Positions 23,450-34,105 of a DNA stretch of 64,000 nucleotides are shown here, in pieces. Origin of the DNA: Rosa chinensis (taxonomy: Eukaryota; Streptophyta; Magnoliopsida; Rosales; Rosaceae); assembly GCF_002994745.2 (NCBI RefSeq), contig NC_037088.1:129001-193000 (forward strand). Reading direction: 5' to 3'. Position numbers and translations under genes: made by a program. The notes below the pieces were generated by a model. It worked only from the letters and a program-made list of their open reading frames with translations. It ran no database searches and was not told where the DNA came from. How positions within the stretch are numbered: the first letter of the stretch is position 1; every line of letters starts with the position of its first letter.

Positions 23450-24217
23450 ATGGCTAACGTCATACAGATTTCGAGCAGTGAGGATTCCGGGTCTGACGTG
23501 CCGTTCAGCGTGGCGGATAGAATATTTATTGACTCGTTGCGTCCGTCTGCCCATGCAGGAACCTCACTGCCAGAACCGCTAGAGATTGAGCCGTTACAAA
23601 CAATACCTTGGGGCGTAGCCATGGGTCGTGTTTCGCGTCCTGAGAGTTCTAGGGCAGGGGAGACAGCCGCTGCGAAAAATAGGCGTGACGAGCGGCTAGC
23701 GAGTAACAGTGCCGCCAGTGGTTCCGCTGACAGGGGAGTTGTGGCGGGAGAGAACACCGAGTCAACGTGGGTTCTTTCAGATGGTACCTTTGTTGACGAG
23801 GCAGGTGGGCGGATGAATGTCGTCGACGTCAATCGGTTGAAAAGGATGTACCGCTTGCCGGGAGTGGTAAAGCTGCGTCCTCCGACAGTGGACGAGAAGG
23901 CGTCGATGCTGCCAAGGGGGTCTGCCGCCGTGCACGAGGCGATATTCCGCCAAGGAGTGACACTCCCACTGGTGCCCAACCTACAAATTTTGGTGTGCGA
24001 GTTCGGCCTTACGTTCGGGCAAATTTGTCCCAACATGTGGCGGTTGATGTTAGCGCTGAACTCGCTATGGCGGCTGTCTGGTTGTGAAGGGCCAACCGTG
24101 GCGGAAGTGCTGCACTTCTACGAACTGGTATATGTGAAGCGCCAAGGCTGTAGGGGGCAGGTGAATTTGAGTCGGCGTGTGGGAGCGCCGAAGCTGATCG
24201 AGAATTTGAGGGAGTAG
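23450..24217 (+). CDS. Antisense accessory ORF of the Tat element (putative gypsy-type transposon protein), C-terminally truncated
   Basis: This ORF runs opposite to gag-pol, between pol and the 3' LTR, and encodes 255 residues from the ATG at 23450. After a low-complexity acidic start (ISSSEDSGSD), residues 130-235 resemble the plant putative gypsy-type transposon domain: LKRMYRLPGVVKLRPP, a hydrophobic LPLVPNLQILVCEFGL, then QICPNMWRLMLALNSLW. The ATG follows a possible acceptor (GGGTTTTAG), and a donor-like GTTGGT lies at about 23165, so a spliced leader is likely. A TATA-like CATAAAAAGG at about 22969 could be its own promoter. The C-terminus ends where the integrase deletion joins, so the family's distal half is missing. 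Function is unknown. Confidence 0.7.
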   Translation: MANVIQISSSEDSGSDVPFSVADRIFIDSLRPSAHAGTSLPEPLEIEPLQTIPWGVAMGRVSRPESSRAGETAAAKNRRDERLASNSAASGSADRGVVAGENTESTWVLSDGTFVDEAGGRMNVVDVNRLKRMYRLPGVVKLRPPTVDEKASMLPRGSAAVHEAIFRQGVTLPLVPNLQILVCEFGLTFGQICPNMWRLMLALNSLWRLSGCEGPTVAEVLHFYELVYVKRQGCRGQVNLSRRVGAPKLIENLRE

Positions 24218-24219
24218 GC

Positions 24220-26269
24220 CGGCAATGAGTGCTTCGTACTCCGCCATATTGTTTGAAGCCTTGAAGTTGAATTTCAATGCGTACTTCGCGTTTAGTCCCC
24301 CCGGTCCTGTCAAGATGACTCCAGCGCCGCTGGCCTTGGCGCAAGCGGAGCCATCCACATGCAGGTTCCAATCCGAGTGTAGAGGAGTTGCTTCCTCAGC
24401 GGTTATCATTTCCGTTCGAGGCCCAGTCTCGGTACCGGGGTCTGGTTGACGCTCGGTGAGTTCAGCGATGAAGTCCACCACTGCCTGGCCCTTCATGGCG
24501 GTTCTTGGCTTGTAGTCTATGTCGAACTCACTGAGCTCAATGGCCCACTTGCTGAGGCGTCCCGAGTGTTCAGGGTTTTGCATCACTTGCCTCAGCGGTT
24601 GATTGGTTAACACATGGATTGTGTGAGCCTGGAAGTATTGGCGGAGGCGCCTGGCGGCAACGATGAGTGCGAGGGCTAGTTGTTCTAAGTGAGGATATCT
24701 TGTTTCTGCTCCGTTCATGCCCCTGCCGGCGTAGAACACCGGGAGCTCGTCTTGGCCCTCTCGCCGGACAATGGCGCAGCTTACTGCCGATACTGAGACC
24801 GCTAGGTATATGAACAGTGTCTCTCCTTGCACAGGGACAGAAAGAAGAGGGACTGTTGCTAGGTACTCCTTCAGGCCTTGGAACGCCGCCTGACACTCTG
24901 GGTTCCAATTGATGACTTTCTTGTGAGTTGTTTTGAGGAGCTTGAAGAATGGGGCACACCTATCAGTGAGTCTGGAGATGAATCGAGAAAGGGCGGTTAA
25001 CTTGCCCTGGAGGCACTGGACGTCCACCTTATACTCGGGGTCCGCCAGGTTAAGGATGGCCTGTACCTTGTCTGGGTTAGCCTCGATGCCTCGCTCGCTG
25101 ACGATGTAACCCAGAAATTTGCTAGCGGTGACCCCAAAGAAACATTTTTCTGGGTTGAGGCGCATACCATAGGCCAGGAGAATGGTTACTATGATCCTTA
25201 GGTTTGCCACATGGCCACCGGCCTTTATGCTCTTAACTAGCATGTCGTCCACATAGACCTCGATGATTTTTCCCAGATGCTCAGCGAACATGGCGTTCAT
25301 CAACCGCTGATAAGTTGCACCGGCGTTCTTCAGACCGAAAGGCATGACATTGTAGCAGTAGAGGCCTTTGTCGGTGGTGAAGGTGGTGCATTCCTGGTCG
25401 TCAGGGTGCATCTTGATCTGATTGTATCCGGAGAACGCATCCATCATGCTGAGGAGCTCATGGCCTGCGGTTGCATCGACTAGCTGATCGATACGAGGTA
25501 GCGGGAAACTATCCTTTGGGCATGCCTTGTTGAGATTTTTGAAGTCGACACACATCCGCCACTTGCCGCTGGGCTTCTTGACCATTACCAAATTGGAGAT
25601 CCACTGGGGATAGATGACCTGGCGGATGAATCCAATGCCCTGTAGCTTGGCGACCTCCTCTCCTATTGCCTGGTACTTCTCCTCATCAAAGGCCCTCCGC
25701 TTCTGCTTGATGGGATAAAAGGAGGGTTTGATGGTTAGCTTATGAGTGATGATTTCAGGAGAGATCCCCGGCATATCCGCGTAGGACCATGCGAAGACGG
25801 CGGCGTTATCATGCAGGAATTGAGTGAGCTCTGTCGCCACCTCCGGGTCTAGCTGGGCGCCTATGCGGACTGTCCGTTCAGGGTGTTCGTCTGAGATGCA
25901 GACAACTTTCAACGACGTCTCCGGGTTGACCGGTTCTTTCTTTACATATTTTTTCTCCTCATCTCTAGGGTCCTCGAAAATATGTGGGGGCGGTGCCTGG
26001 TTTCCCACTGTCAGGATCTCCTGGCGGCGCGCCGAGCGCGCTATAGTCGTTGAATAGCATTCCCGAGCCAACTGTTGACTTCCTCTCACACAGCCCGTGC
26101 CGTTGGGTGTGGGGAATTTCATGAGAAGCATGTATCCGGCAATGATGCACTTGAGCTTGTTAAGCGCTGGTCGTCCAATGATGGCGTTGTACGAACTGAA
26201 GCAATCGACAATAATGAATTCCGTATGCACCTCCGCCATGCATGGGCTAGTGCCAATAACCAGTCGCAT
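24220..26269 (-). pseudogene. Tat pol: reverse transcriptase, RNase H, partial second RNase H
   Basis: The frame encodes a protease/RT linker (YNAIIGRPALN), then the RT with KWRMCVDFKNLNKACPKD, MPFGLKNAGATYQRLMN and the catalytic YVDDML. Next comes a first RNase H (VFYAGRGMNGAETRYPHLEQ) and the start of an archaeal-type RNase H (LHVDGSACAKASGAG, NNMAEYEALIAGL). The frame then enters sequence that is the reverse of the antisense ORF, so the rest of the second RNase H and the integrase are deleted. One stop codon at about 26331 separates it from gag-protease; related elements have one continuous polyprotein. The product could copy RNA but not integrate it. Confidence 0.88.
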
Positions 26270-26329
26270 GTAATCCGACCCCAGCGGTTGTGTGACGTCG
26301 CCGGAAAAGCTGAGCAGTGGCTCGTGATC

Positions 26330-28393
26330 CTAGAGTAGTTTGTTGTTTCGCTTGAGATGGTCATAGCAACTGCTGAAGATGACGTTGACAGCGGACCCGC
26401 TATCCACCAAGATTCTCCCCACAGAAAATTTGCCCAGAATGGCGTCGACCAAGAACGGGTCGTCATAGGGTAAGTGCACTCCGCGCTCCTCCTCCTCTGA
26501 GAAGGTAATAGGTTCCCAACCTGATCTTGGGAGTTTGGCGGATCTTTCGTAGCGGATGTTGCAGACTTCCTTTGGGTGATTAGCACGTGCATAGCGCTTC
26601 CTCGCCCTGTGGGACATGTTAGTGATTGGGGCACCGCCGTCGATGGTGTTGATACGACCTAAAGTTTCAATATTGGCGATCACAGGTGGCGGTTGGCGCA
26701 CCTTGAACTGCTCCAACTTGCCGTCACGGTACAAGGTCTCAATAGCCGTTTTGAGAGCGTTGCAGCTATTGGTATTGTGGCCGCTGTCTCCGTGGTATTT
26801 GCACCACTTGCCGGTGTTCCTGGGTTTGCCGGTTTTTGGGTACTTTGGAGGGGGTGGCGGTGGGATCTGATCCTTGCACTGATTGTAGATGTCTTCATAC
26901 GAGGCCGTGAGGACCGTGAATACTGCATACCGCTGCGAGGACTCCGCCTGCTTGTTGCTGTTATCCCCATGGGTTGGGCGGTTGCCCTTGTTGTAATGCT
27001 GGTCCTTCTGCCGCTTGTTCTGGTGGTGGCCCTGCTGCCACTCCCTCTTCTTGTCAGTTGGAGGTGCTGATGGGGTCTTGTTAGCAGTTTCCTGAGGACT
27101 GGGGGATGGCTGTGTTGACTTTGTTGGAGTTGCTGGTGGCGGTGGGGTTTCTCCATATGTGAGGAATTCCGCCTGGGCATGGATGACCGCCTCACTCATG
27201 ACGCGGTCATATACCGCTTTAGGATGATTGTAGTTGAGGTGATAGAGGAATGGCCCTTTGAGGAGTCCCTGCTTGAAGGCCGCCAATGCCATTGTTTTGT
27301 CTAGATCACGGCACTGAGACGCTGCCGCCCGCCACCTTGTGACGAAGGCCTTTAGTGATTCGTCCGCCCCTTGCTTGACGCCGAACAGCTGACCTGTGTT
27401 GTGATGTCCGGCGGACAATAGGATGAACCGAGAAAGGAAGGCGTGTGATAGTGCATGGAATGAGTCAATGGACTCTGGCGGACACTCGAAAAACCAACTC
27501 ATCGCCTCACCGTCCAATGTTTCGCTGAACAAGTGGCACAGGGTGGCGTCGTCAAATCCCTTGTTGTTGGTGACTTTTTTGAAGGTGTCCATGTGGACGA
27601 AGGGATCAGACATTCCGCCGTAATGCGACATCTTCGGGGTTTTTGCATATGCTGGTCTGATAGCTTGCAGAATTGCAGCGGTGAAAGGCCCAGGTCTAGA
27701 AGCGAAAAGTGGATTCTGAGTTGGCGCTGGGGCGCCTGACTCCGCCCGGATCAGCCTCTGCTCCAGTTGTTGCATCCTTTCCCATATCTGGGTGGTTGCA
27801 TCGCCGGCGAAATCAGCCCGAGCACTCCGCCGGACACCCGTGCGCCCTGGCGCAGGCGGACTGCCTTCAGTCCCTGTCCTAGCTTTCGAGCGGTTGGTGT
27901 GCGGCAATGACTCCCCCTCCTGCTCTAGCATTAGTTGGGGGATGGGCGGTGGTCCCATCCCTAATAACTCAGGTGGTTCCAGCGGTATTTGCATCGGTAT
28001 GGCCGGCCCTGGTATCAATGTGCCAGCGCCGGGTCGACTACGCCTGGTGCTACGTGACTGTTCGCTTTGCGCTGGATTGGCGGTAGCTCCCAGCCTCCTC
28101 TTTAGTTCATCAAAACGTGACGTCAGCGTAGCCAACTGTCTTTGGGCCTCAGCCTTCTCCTTACGCTCCTTTTCGCGTTCTCTGTTTGCCTTATGAAGAT
28201 CCGCCAGTGCCAGCTCGTACATAGTGATGAGATCTTGGCCCGGCGGGCGGCTGCTACCTGGATTTGCCTCGACGCTGGGGTTGGCCGGGGTTGTGAATAG
28301 CGCGCGGTTGACGCCTACAGCTGGGTCGGAGGGTTGGGGGATGGCGAAATGGTCTGCCTGCTCCTCAGCGTTTCCCCCGCTACCGTTAGTCAT
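26330..28393 (-). CDS. Tat gag-protease polyprotein part
   Basis: 687 residues, open throughout. The N-terminus is Pro/Gln-rich with a coiled-coil-like stretch (HKANREREKERKEKAEAQRQ). The retrotransposon gag domain spans about 255-400, with FFECPPESIDSFHALSHAFL and LKAFVTRWRAAASQCRDLD. A CCHC-like knuckle reads CKYHGDSGHNTNSC at about residue 555. An aspartic protease active site, LVDSGSAVNVIF, lies near the C-terminus. The protein would form particles and process itself. A single TAG separates it from pol; this may be a mutation or a read-through point. Confidence 0.9.
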   Translation of the reverse strand: MTNGSGGNAEEQADHFAIPQPSDPAVGVNRALFTTPANPSVEANPGSSRPPGQDLITMYELALADLHKANREREKERKEKAEAQRQLATLTSRFDELKRRLGATANPAQSEQSRSTRRSRPGAGTLIPGPAIPMQIPLEPPELLGMGPPPIPQLMLEQEGESLPHTNRSKARTGTEGSPPAPGRTGVRRSARADFAGDATTQIWERMQQLEQRLIRAESGAPAPTQNPLFASRPGPFTAAILQAIRPAYAKTPKMSHYGGMSDPFVHMDTFKKVTNNKGFDDATLCHLFSETLDGEAMSWFFECPPESIDSFHALSHAFLSRFILLSAGHHNTGQLFGVKQGADESLKAFVTRWRAAASQCRDLDKTMALAAFKQGLLKGPFLYHLNYNHPKAVYDRVMSEAVIHAQAEFLTYGETPPPPATPTKSTQPSPSPQETANKTPSAPPTDKKREWQQGHHQNKRQKDQHYNKGNRPTHGDNSNKQAESSQRYAVFTVLTASYEDIYNQCKDQIPPPPPPKYPKTGKPRNTGKWCKYHGDSGHNTNSCNALKTAIETLYRDGKLEQFKVRQPPPVIANIETLGRINTIDGGAPITNMSHRARKRYARANHPKEVCNIRYERSAKLPRSGWEPITFSEEEERGVHLPYDDPFLVDAILGKFSVGRILVDSGSAVNVIFSSCYDHLKRNNKLL

Positions 28394-28427
28394 GGTGATT
28401 GTGGTGGGATGACCTTTTGTTCAAGGG

Positions 28428-28446
28428 TTCCCACAGACGGCGCCAA
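28428..28446 (-). promoter_or_regulatory. Primer binding site
   Basis: On the minus strand TTGGCGCCGTCTGTGGGAA follows the 5' LTR end directly. It is the standard position for a tRNA primer. The tRNA identity is not assigned here. Confidence 0.75.
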
Positions 28447-28962
28447 TGTTAACGTTTGAAAGTTCGGCGGTAGCTGAACCTTTGTTAATGCCGATCCGGT
28501 GGGCGGATCGATCTTTGTGGTGTTCTCAAAGCCTCCGCTACCTGCCAAGTAAAATACAAAGGGCGTCAGAGGGAGACCGCGCTGAGCGGTCTTCAACTCT
28601 CCGATGCCTAAGTTAGTCAATGTATTTATGTTGACAAAGTAACAGTAGGTAAGTATTAAATGCGTCCTTGATGAGGAGAGAGGAAAGAACCTTTTATAGG
28701 TGAGGAGGAGGCTGATCTCTTCCTTGTTTTCGATGTGGGACTGAAGTGCTTCAGTTCCCAGCTTCAGGAGCTTTTGATGCTGCTTTGGCGCGGTGCGTGG
28801 CGGCGCGTCGGCGGTGACCTGGGGGTGATCCGTCGCTGAGGTTGTAGCCCGCCTGGCGGTGTATCTGTATGTCATTCCCTTGGTTGGAATTAGTACCCTT
28901 GGCGGTATAATGAGCGTGGCCCATTATAGCTAATTATGCTTGTAAATGTACATGTATGTACA
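28447..28962 (-). repeat. 5' LTR of the Tat element
   Basis: A 516-bp copy, TGTTAACG to ATGTACA on the plus strand. It matches the 3' LTR with about 11 substitutions and no indels by eye, including the TATAAAAGG box near 28692 on the minus strand. Confidence 0.92.
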
Positions 28963-28967
28963 GCTGG

Positions 28968-29024
28968 ATTCCCCAAGCTAGTGTGAAGTCTATCAACATA
29001 CAATTGGGCTCCAGCACGGTAGGT
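28968..29024 (-). pseudogene. tnp2 upstream exon segment
   Basis: After an acceptor-like TTCTTTAG, the frame encodes SETYRAGAQLYVDRLHTSLG and reaches the retrotransposon target site. It continues in frame with the cysteine-rich segment on the other side of the nest. It is the N-terminal part of the CACTA transposase. Confidence 0.7.
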
Positions 29025-31194
29025 TTCAGAGTTTCTAAAGAACAAAAAAAACAGTAACAATTTTACTAAGAATCTACATACTTAAAACTTATGGCCTAAG
29101 GTTTGAATATAACCTGGGATAATATATCCATTTTGTATCCATGGAAGCTTGCCTAGGTGGCTCTAATTGTCTTTTAATTATGAGCAAACTGAAATGAAGG
29201 GGAGCTTGAGTTTAAAACAAGTTGTTTATTGTTCAGTTCACAATATTAATGGTCACTTTTTCTAACTATTCAGCTATTAATTGATATATTTCATTCAATC
29301 ACTCCATATTTATACATATCTGCTAATTCAACTAAACTCATAAAGTAACACTAGTACTCAGAACATTTCAAATACAGAAGGCATCCCAATATACAACTAC
29401 CAAACACATGACCACAACAGTAAAAGAAATATGAATAGAAGGCAGCACAATATAAGAATGCTATCGTTTCCAGTAGCATTAATCTAAGCATTCAATATAA
29501 GTACATTTCAAATATAGAAGGCATCCCAATATACAACTACCAAACACATGACCACAACAGTAAAAGAAATATGACTAGAAGGCAGCACAATATACCTTTA
29601 TGTAAAGAATTACAATTATAGAACAATAGAATAATGCTAACCTGGAGTACGAGAACTACTTCAGAGAAGATGTCACCCATTGGACGAAGTTGTTTGATTG
29701 CATCTGTACTTATATTAAAGAATATATTAGCGACTACCTACAATCAATCAGGAACTCAATTAGTCCATTTGAGGCTTTACAAAAGTACAACGAAGACTTG
29801 AAAACTGTAAACAAGGGACCAGCTGAAAACTGTAAGCAACGAAGACTTGAAAACTTGAAGGCTTTCCTATTGCCTTCAAGCATAGTACCCTCCTTCAGTG
29901 TTGATTGTGCTTAGTTCTCCAATCTGAGTGCAGAAAGGGCAGCAACCTGAAGATAAGATGCAGTTACTTGAGTTTGCATTGCATTGTTTAGAGCTTCCTT
30001 AGTGGCAAAAATTACTTGAGTAGTATATAAATATATAATTAGTCACGTTTTGAGCCAAATAATGTATACCGAATCAAGTATTACCAAGCACAAAATTAGT
30101 CATGCTTTCAATTCTTGAGTAGCAAAAATTACTTGAGTAGTATATAAATATATAATTAGTCATGCTTTCAATTCTTTCAGATACATATTTTGCAAGAAAC
30201 TTGTGCAAATCTATATATGTAGAAGCTAGCAGTTCACTTTCACAATTTGTGCAACTTCATCAAAAGATAATAGTTAGAAATAACCAAACACTTGCCTGAA
30301 GATTCATAACAGTAAAAACCATACAAGGATTTTGTGATCCATAACAGCATTACCCATAAGGACCCAGTAAACATTTTTCATAAATAAACATTTTTCTACC
30401 TTCAAACTGACCCATTAGCTAAGCCACAAGAGAAAGCTAATAAGGCTCGTCAGATTCACATTCTTTGTGACTTCAAGAGAAAGCTAAGCTACCAGCTCAC
30501 TCAAGAATCAATAGCCACCAACACGAGAATACTAACCTTTTCCTTTTTTCCCTGTCTTTTGATAAACACTTACGAATGAACAAAAATCCAGAAAATCAGA
30601 TACAATCTAACTTGGAAATTCATAAGCAGCAGAGCATGTGAAAATGAACCCAGCAATTCATAAGCTCTTAGCACTACTTTGATTGAATGAACTTGTACGT
30701 TTTCACATGCAATTACTCTCTCAACAGCAAATCATAATATGAACCCAACAAATCATCTTCACACAAATTTTTTAAAAAAAAATCCAGAAATGCATAGAAC
30801 AAGTAAACCCTTACACTCGATGAATAAAATCAAAAGAGAAACCCTTACACTTGAAGCACACCAAGTGTTCGACGAAATAACGATAACAAAAACTTCAAGA
30901 ATCAATTGCAGTTACTTGTAGAAAACCAGAATCGAACACCGAGTATGTAAAATCAAAGCTTCGAAGCTAACAATCACAGTAAATTTCAGCAACAATCACA
31001 TTAGAGTTGTGGATAAGAGAGAAGAAAGTACCTACTGTGGCTGGAGCAATAGGAGTGGAGGAGATCGGAGGAGGCCGGACCAATGGGAGAGGAGGAGGTC
31101 GGAGGAGGCCGGAGGAGGTCACTACGTTTTGAGAGACGAAGGAGAGAGAGACGAAGCCGTGCTTTTTGTCCTTACATTTTGAGCTAATTTAATT
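29025..31194. other. CACTA 5' interior, non-coding or unresolved exons
   Basis: AT-rich DNA that should include the tnp2 promoter, leader and introns, read leftward. A G/A-rich block around 31060-31140 (repeated GGAGGAGG) may be the leader. Small open frames such as 29690-29914 have no recognisable domain. Confidence 0.4.
29361..29594 (+). repeat. Direct repeat, about 91-bp unit, inside the CACTA
   Basis: 29361-29453 and 29504-29594 are nearly identical (shared GGCATCCCAATATACAACTA and GAAGGCAGCACAATATA), separated by about 50 bp. A smaller repeat, TACTTGAGTAGTATATAAAT, recurs near 30013 and 30131. These look like local duplications. Confidence 0.85.
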
Positions 31195-32129
31195 GAGAAG
31201 TTTTAAATACACACCCCTAATTACTTAATACACACTCCATACTTAATACACCACTCATTTAATTGCTCATTCTAATATTTTACTAAATACACAACCCAAA
31301 GTGCCTAAAATATCCTTAATCTAAAAAATCATGAAATATCCTATTATTTGACTATATTGAGGTTACTATTTAATATGATTAGTATATTCTAGTATATTAA
31401 TTGTTGTTTTGTAAATGACCATATTGATTACTTGTGTTAGTTATTGAGAAATTCATAAAGATTTATTATTGTTCACTTTAAATAGATGCATATAAATAGG
31501 TTTTTTATTATTTGAGTTCTCATCAACCAAACACCATGTTAATCAAGTATAAAAATTATGAGTTTAACATTTAACCAAAATTATATCAGTAGTTTCTTCA
31601 AAATGGCAAAACTACAAAGTTGTCATTGTAGGAATATATTAGGTGATTCTTCGACCAATATATTCCTATATATTAGAGGGGCCAAACAAATTAACAATTA
31701 CAAAGTTTTTTCACCTGTGATATTTTATATTAGAAAATAAATGGATTAATCATATTTCTTAGAAAAAAGAAAGAAAAGGAAATTAACTAAAAAATGGGAT
31801 CCGTTTTAAAAACATTTAATGTCATTGATTTTTAAATTCTAAATTAGAAAACCTCATTTAATTACAATTTATATAAGAAAAAAAATTAAATTAGATAGTT
31901 TCTAACTTTATTCTTGTATTAAATTAGGAGGCCATGTATAGAAATTTGTTGTATTTATCTAACAATTTATACATAAATAGTTTAATATAATGAAAATATG
32001 ACTATTTCTTTTTCTTCTAATGCATAGATGTTTGTTTTAGTCATTTAACCTATCTATAAAATCTAATTTGAAATATAAAATAATAGGGATGTGTATTAAG
32101 TGATTAGGGGTGTGTATTTAAAATTTCTC
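31195..32129. mobile_element. MULE-type non-autonomous element inside the CACTA
   Basis: The 935-bp unit has about 40-bp inverted ends: GAGAAGTTTTAAATACACAC on the left and GAGAAATTTTAAATACACAC on the complement of the right. A perfect 9-bp duplication, AATTTAATT (31186-31194 and 32130-32138), supports the Mutator superfamily. The interior is AT-rich and has no transposase. Confidence 0.78.
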
Positions 32130-32159
32130 AATTTAATTTTATAAATGGGACAACTTTTT

Positions 32160-32362
32160 ATACGTTGACATCACAACGTGCAATGGAAAAACGTCGTAAA
32201 TTTTAATAAAAGTATGATTTTACGGCGTTCTTTGCAAACACGCCGTAATTTTCTTCAAAAAATTGCAAAATTTACTGTGTGCATCTAATATACGTCGTAG
32301 CTGATACTTATTCACGGCGCGCATTTGATGCACGCCGTAAATCTTGCGTCGTGAATGATCCA
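32160..32362. repeat. CACTA subterminal repeats, right end
   Basis: Several copies of CACGCCGTAA, ACGTCGTAAA and GCGTCGTGAAT lie next to the right terminus, mirroring the left end. They are fewer than on the left. Confidence 0.78.
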
Positions 32363-32465
32363 TTTTCCTGTAGTGTCAGTTAATCAAATTAGCAGCTCCG
32401 TCAAAGTTTTTATCCTAAAGTGATCAAAACAGTCTCTTCAGTCACCGTGAATGAGTCATCTCAAA

Positions 32466-33457
32466 TTTTTTTTTTTTTGAAATAATATCATGTCGATATA
32501 TTAATACTCAGGCCAGAAAGAACCATTACATATCCTCCCTCTACCATCTATGGGTAGATAAAGAGTTTGTGGTAAACCACAGTGATACATAGATTATGTC
32601 CGATCATTTGACGGTACTCATGCTCACAGCTTTTTCAAGAAAGCCTAGAAACTATGTGACCTAAGACAAATTACTAGGCAAAATAAAAGAAAAATAAATT
32701 CAAATTTTCTCCTTGCCCTTAACACTAGGGCTAAGAGGTTTTCCCGAACAAAGCACACTTTCTTCAGCTGGTATCTTCTTGGTCTTTGGGGGGTTCTTGT
32801 TCTTTGACCCCAGAGGACGACCCCTCTTCTTCTTACCATCAGTCTTTGCAGCCTACCCTCCATCCCTGGACATCATGACCTCCGCTGGCATTAGCATACC
32901 ACTAGGGGTCTCAACTAAACCACCAAGTGATCTGGCAATGAATGGAAGAGCAGGAATCTTTACTTTCTTCATGGGTGCAGTATTGCCATTAAACTCATCC
33001 ATCATAAACCTCAATTTCTTTGGTGCGGAGAATGGTGAGGGAGGGCGGTTTCGCTTCAGTGGTTCCAGTGGCTGCTCATCAACTGGGATCATGCTAGGGT
33101 TTGGTCAGTGCTAGTTGCATCCTGCATCTGTGCATTCCGGATAAGGACCGGTTTGCACTGCTTCATGGTGTCTTTTCTGCCAAATAGGTCTCGAGCAATA
33201 GAGGGTAAAATCGGGGTCTGCACTCCCTTAAAGCGAAAAACTCCATTATTGAAGATATCTGCAAAGTTTTGAAAAGGACTGCACAATCCAATTCTTTTGT
33301 CACCTCTTTCAGCAGCCGGTTGCTGCTGCTCTGGTATGTCAGTCATCTTGCAGGTTCCATCCACATGATAGATTAAGTGACAGATCTTGCACTTACCAAC
33401 CAGGTTCTTGAAAAAAAAAAAAACGAAATTTCTTCCACCACATTTGGTGCCAGCTTT

Positions 33458-33508
<51 letters not shown>

Positions 33509-33616
33509 CAGGAAAAAAGGCTTAGAGATATCGTGAGAGACTCTTACCCTGATCTTGCCGGTTCTGTCAAAAAGCTTCATGTGCATATCTTGAAACTTTC
33601 CTGCAACAGAGGCCAC
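32466..33616 (-). pseudogene. LINE ORF1-like gene remnant (zinc knuckle and AT-hook)
   Basis: Read on the minus strand, the sequence encodes LFDRTGKIRVRVSHDISKPF, typical of the region after the DUF4283 domain in plant LINE ORF1. A CX2CX4HX4C knuckle follows (CKICHLIYHVDGTC). After a frameshift near 33090, a basic AT-hook-like tail reads KKKRGRPLGSKNKNPPK and ends at a stop at about 32700. A poly(A) tail appears as a T-run at 32467-32480. ORF1 proteins bind nucleic acid. The frame is broken and a long T/A run interrupts it, so it is not functional. The 5' end and target duplication were not found. Confidence 0.6.
33461..33508 (+). repeat. 48-base poly(T) run
   Basis: An uninterrupted T-run inside the LINE ORF1-like remnant, read as polylysine on the minus strand. 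It may be an expanded homopolymer or the tail of a separate tiny insertion; it is also prone to assembly error. Confidence 0.95.
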
Positions 33617-33619
33617 ATT

Positions 33620-34105
33620 GACGATGGTGGTCTTGACTATATGCTGTGTATTATCAACGATTTTCTACAGAAGGCGTCGTTCTATGGTTAGGGTTTGTGA
33701 GCAGCAGTACGATGCTCTTAGGGTTTTTATGAACAATAGAGAATTAGAGACCCTCCATTCCCTGAAATTGAATGAAAAAATCCTTAAGTCACAACTTTTA
33801 TGTTCTTAGAGCATTTTTAAAAATGACTTATTTTTTAATTAAATTTTAGCCAAAATAGCTAAAAAGTCATTTTGACTAGTTATTTTTAAAATACAAAAAT
33901 CGACTTGTCAAGACCAAAAGAAAGTCCTCAAATCACATGCCCAATTCCTCCTCCTCCTCCTCTCTCTCTCTCGTTCATCAACCCAACCTAGTTTCTTTTC
34001 GGAATGGAGTGATCCCTAGGGAGTAAAAGGTTCCATGGATATAGGAGGTTTTTAACCTTCTCAGCCTTTGCTATAGAGAGAGAAGTTGGTGAGGATTTTA
34101 TGGGC
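33620..34105. other. Spacer
   Basis: No gene is supported. It includes a short CTC/CT-rich run (33951-33972) and AT-rich sequence between the LINE remnant and the retroelement cluster. Confidence 0.35.

Larger units (their letters stand above)
21350..28962 (-). mobile_element. Tat-lineage Ty3/gypsy retrotransposon, integrase deleted
   Basis: The 7,613-bp unit has two 516-bp LTRs and a perfect 5-bp duplication GCTGG (21345-21349 and 28963-28967). Order on the minus strand: 5' LTR, primer site, gag-protease, reverse transcriptase, RNase H, start of a second RNase H, then an antisense ORF region, polypurine tract and 3' LTR. Dual RNase H and an extra antisense ORF point to the Tat lineage. Integrase is missing, so it could not now mobilise itself. 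The LTRs differ at about 11 of 516 positions by eye, mostly transitions. Confidence 0.93.
18110..32375 (-). mobile_element. CACTA (En/Spm) transposon with nested insertions
   Basis: Inverted ends CACTACAGGAAAA (18110-18122) and its complement (32363-32375) are flanked by the 3-bp duplication TCA (18107-18109 and 32376-32378), as expected for CACTA. Both ends carry arrays of a CGCCGTAAAT-type motif. Minus-strand genes inside match the tnp2 transposase and a Ptta/En/Spm-type companion, both damaged. Three later insertions sit within: a solo LTR at 20821, a Tat retrotransposon at 21350 and a MULE-type element at 31195. Without the nests, the CACTA body is about 5.2 kb. Confidence 0.92.

Noticed and set aside
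32713..33114. 133-codon plus-strand frame
   Set aside because: It is the reverse of the LINE ORF1-like tail (AT-hook segment), which explains its open length.
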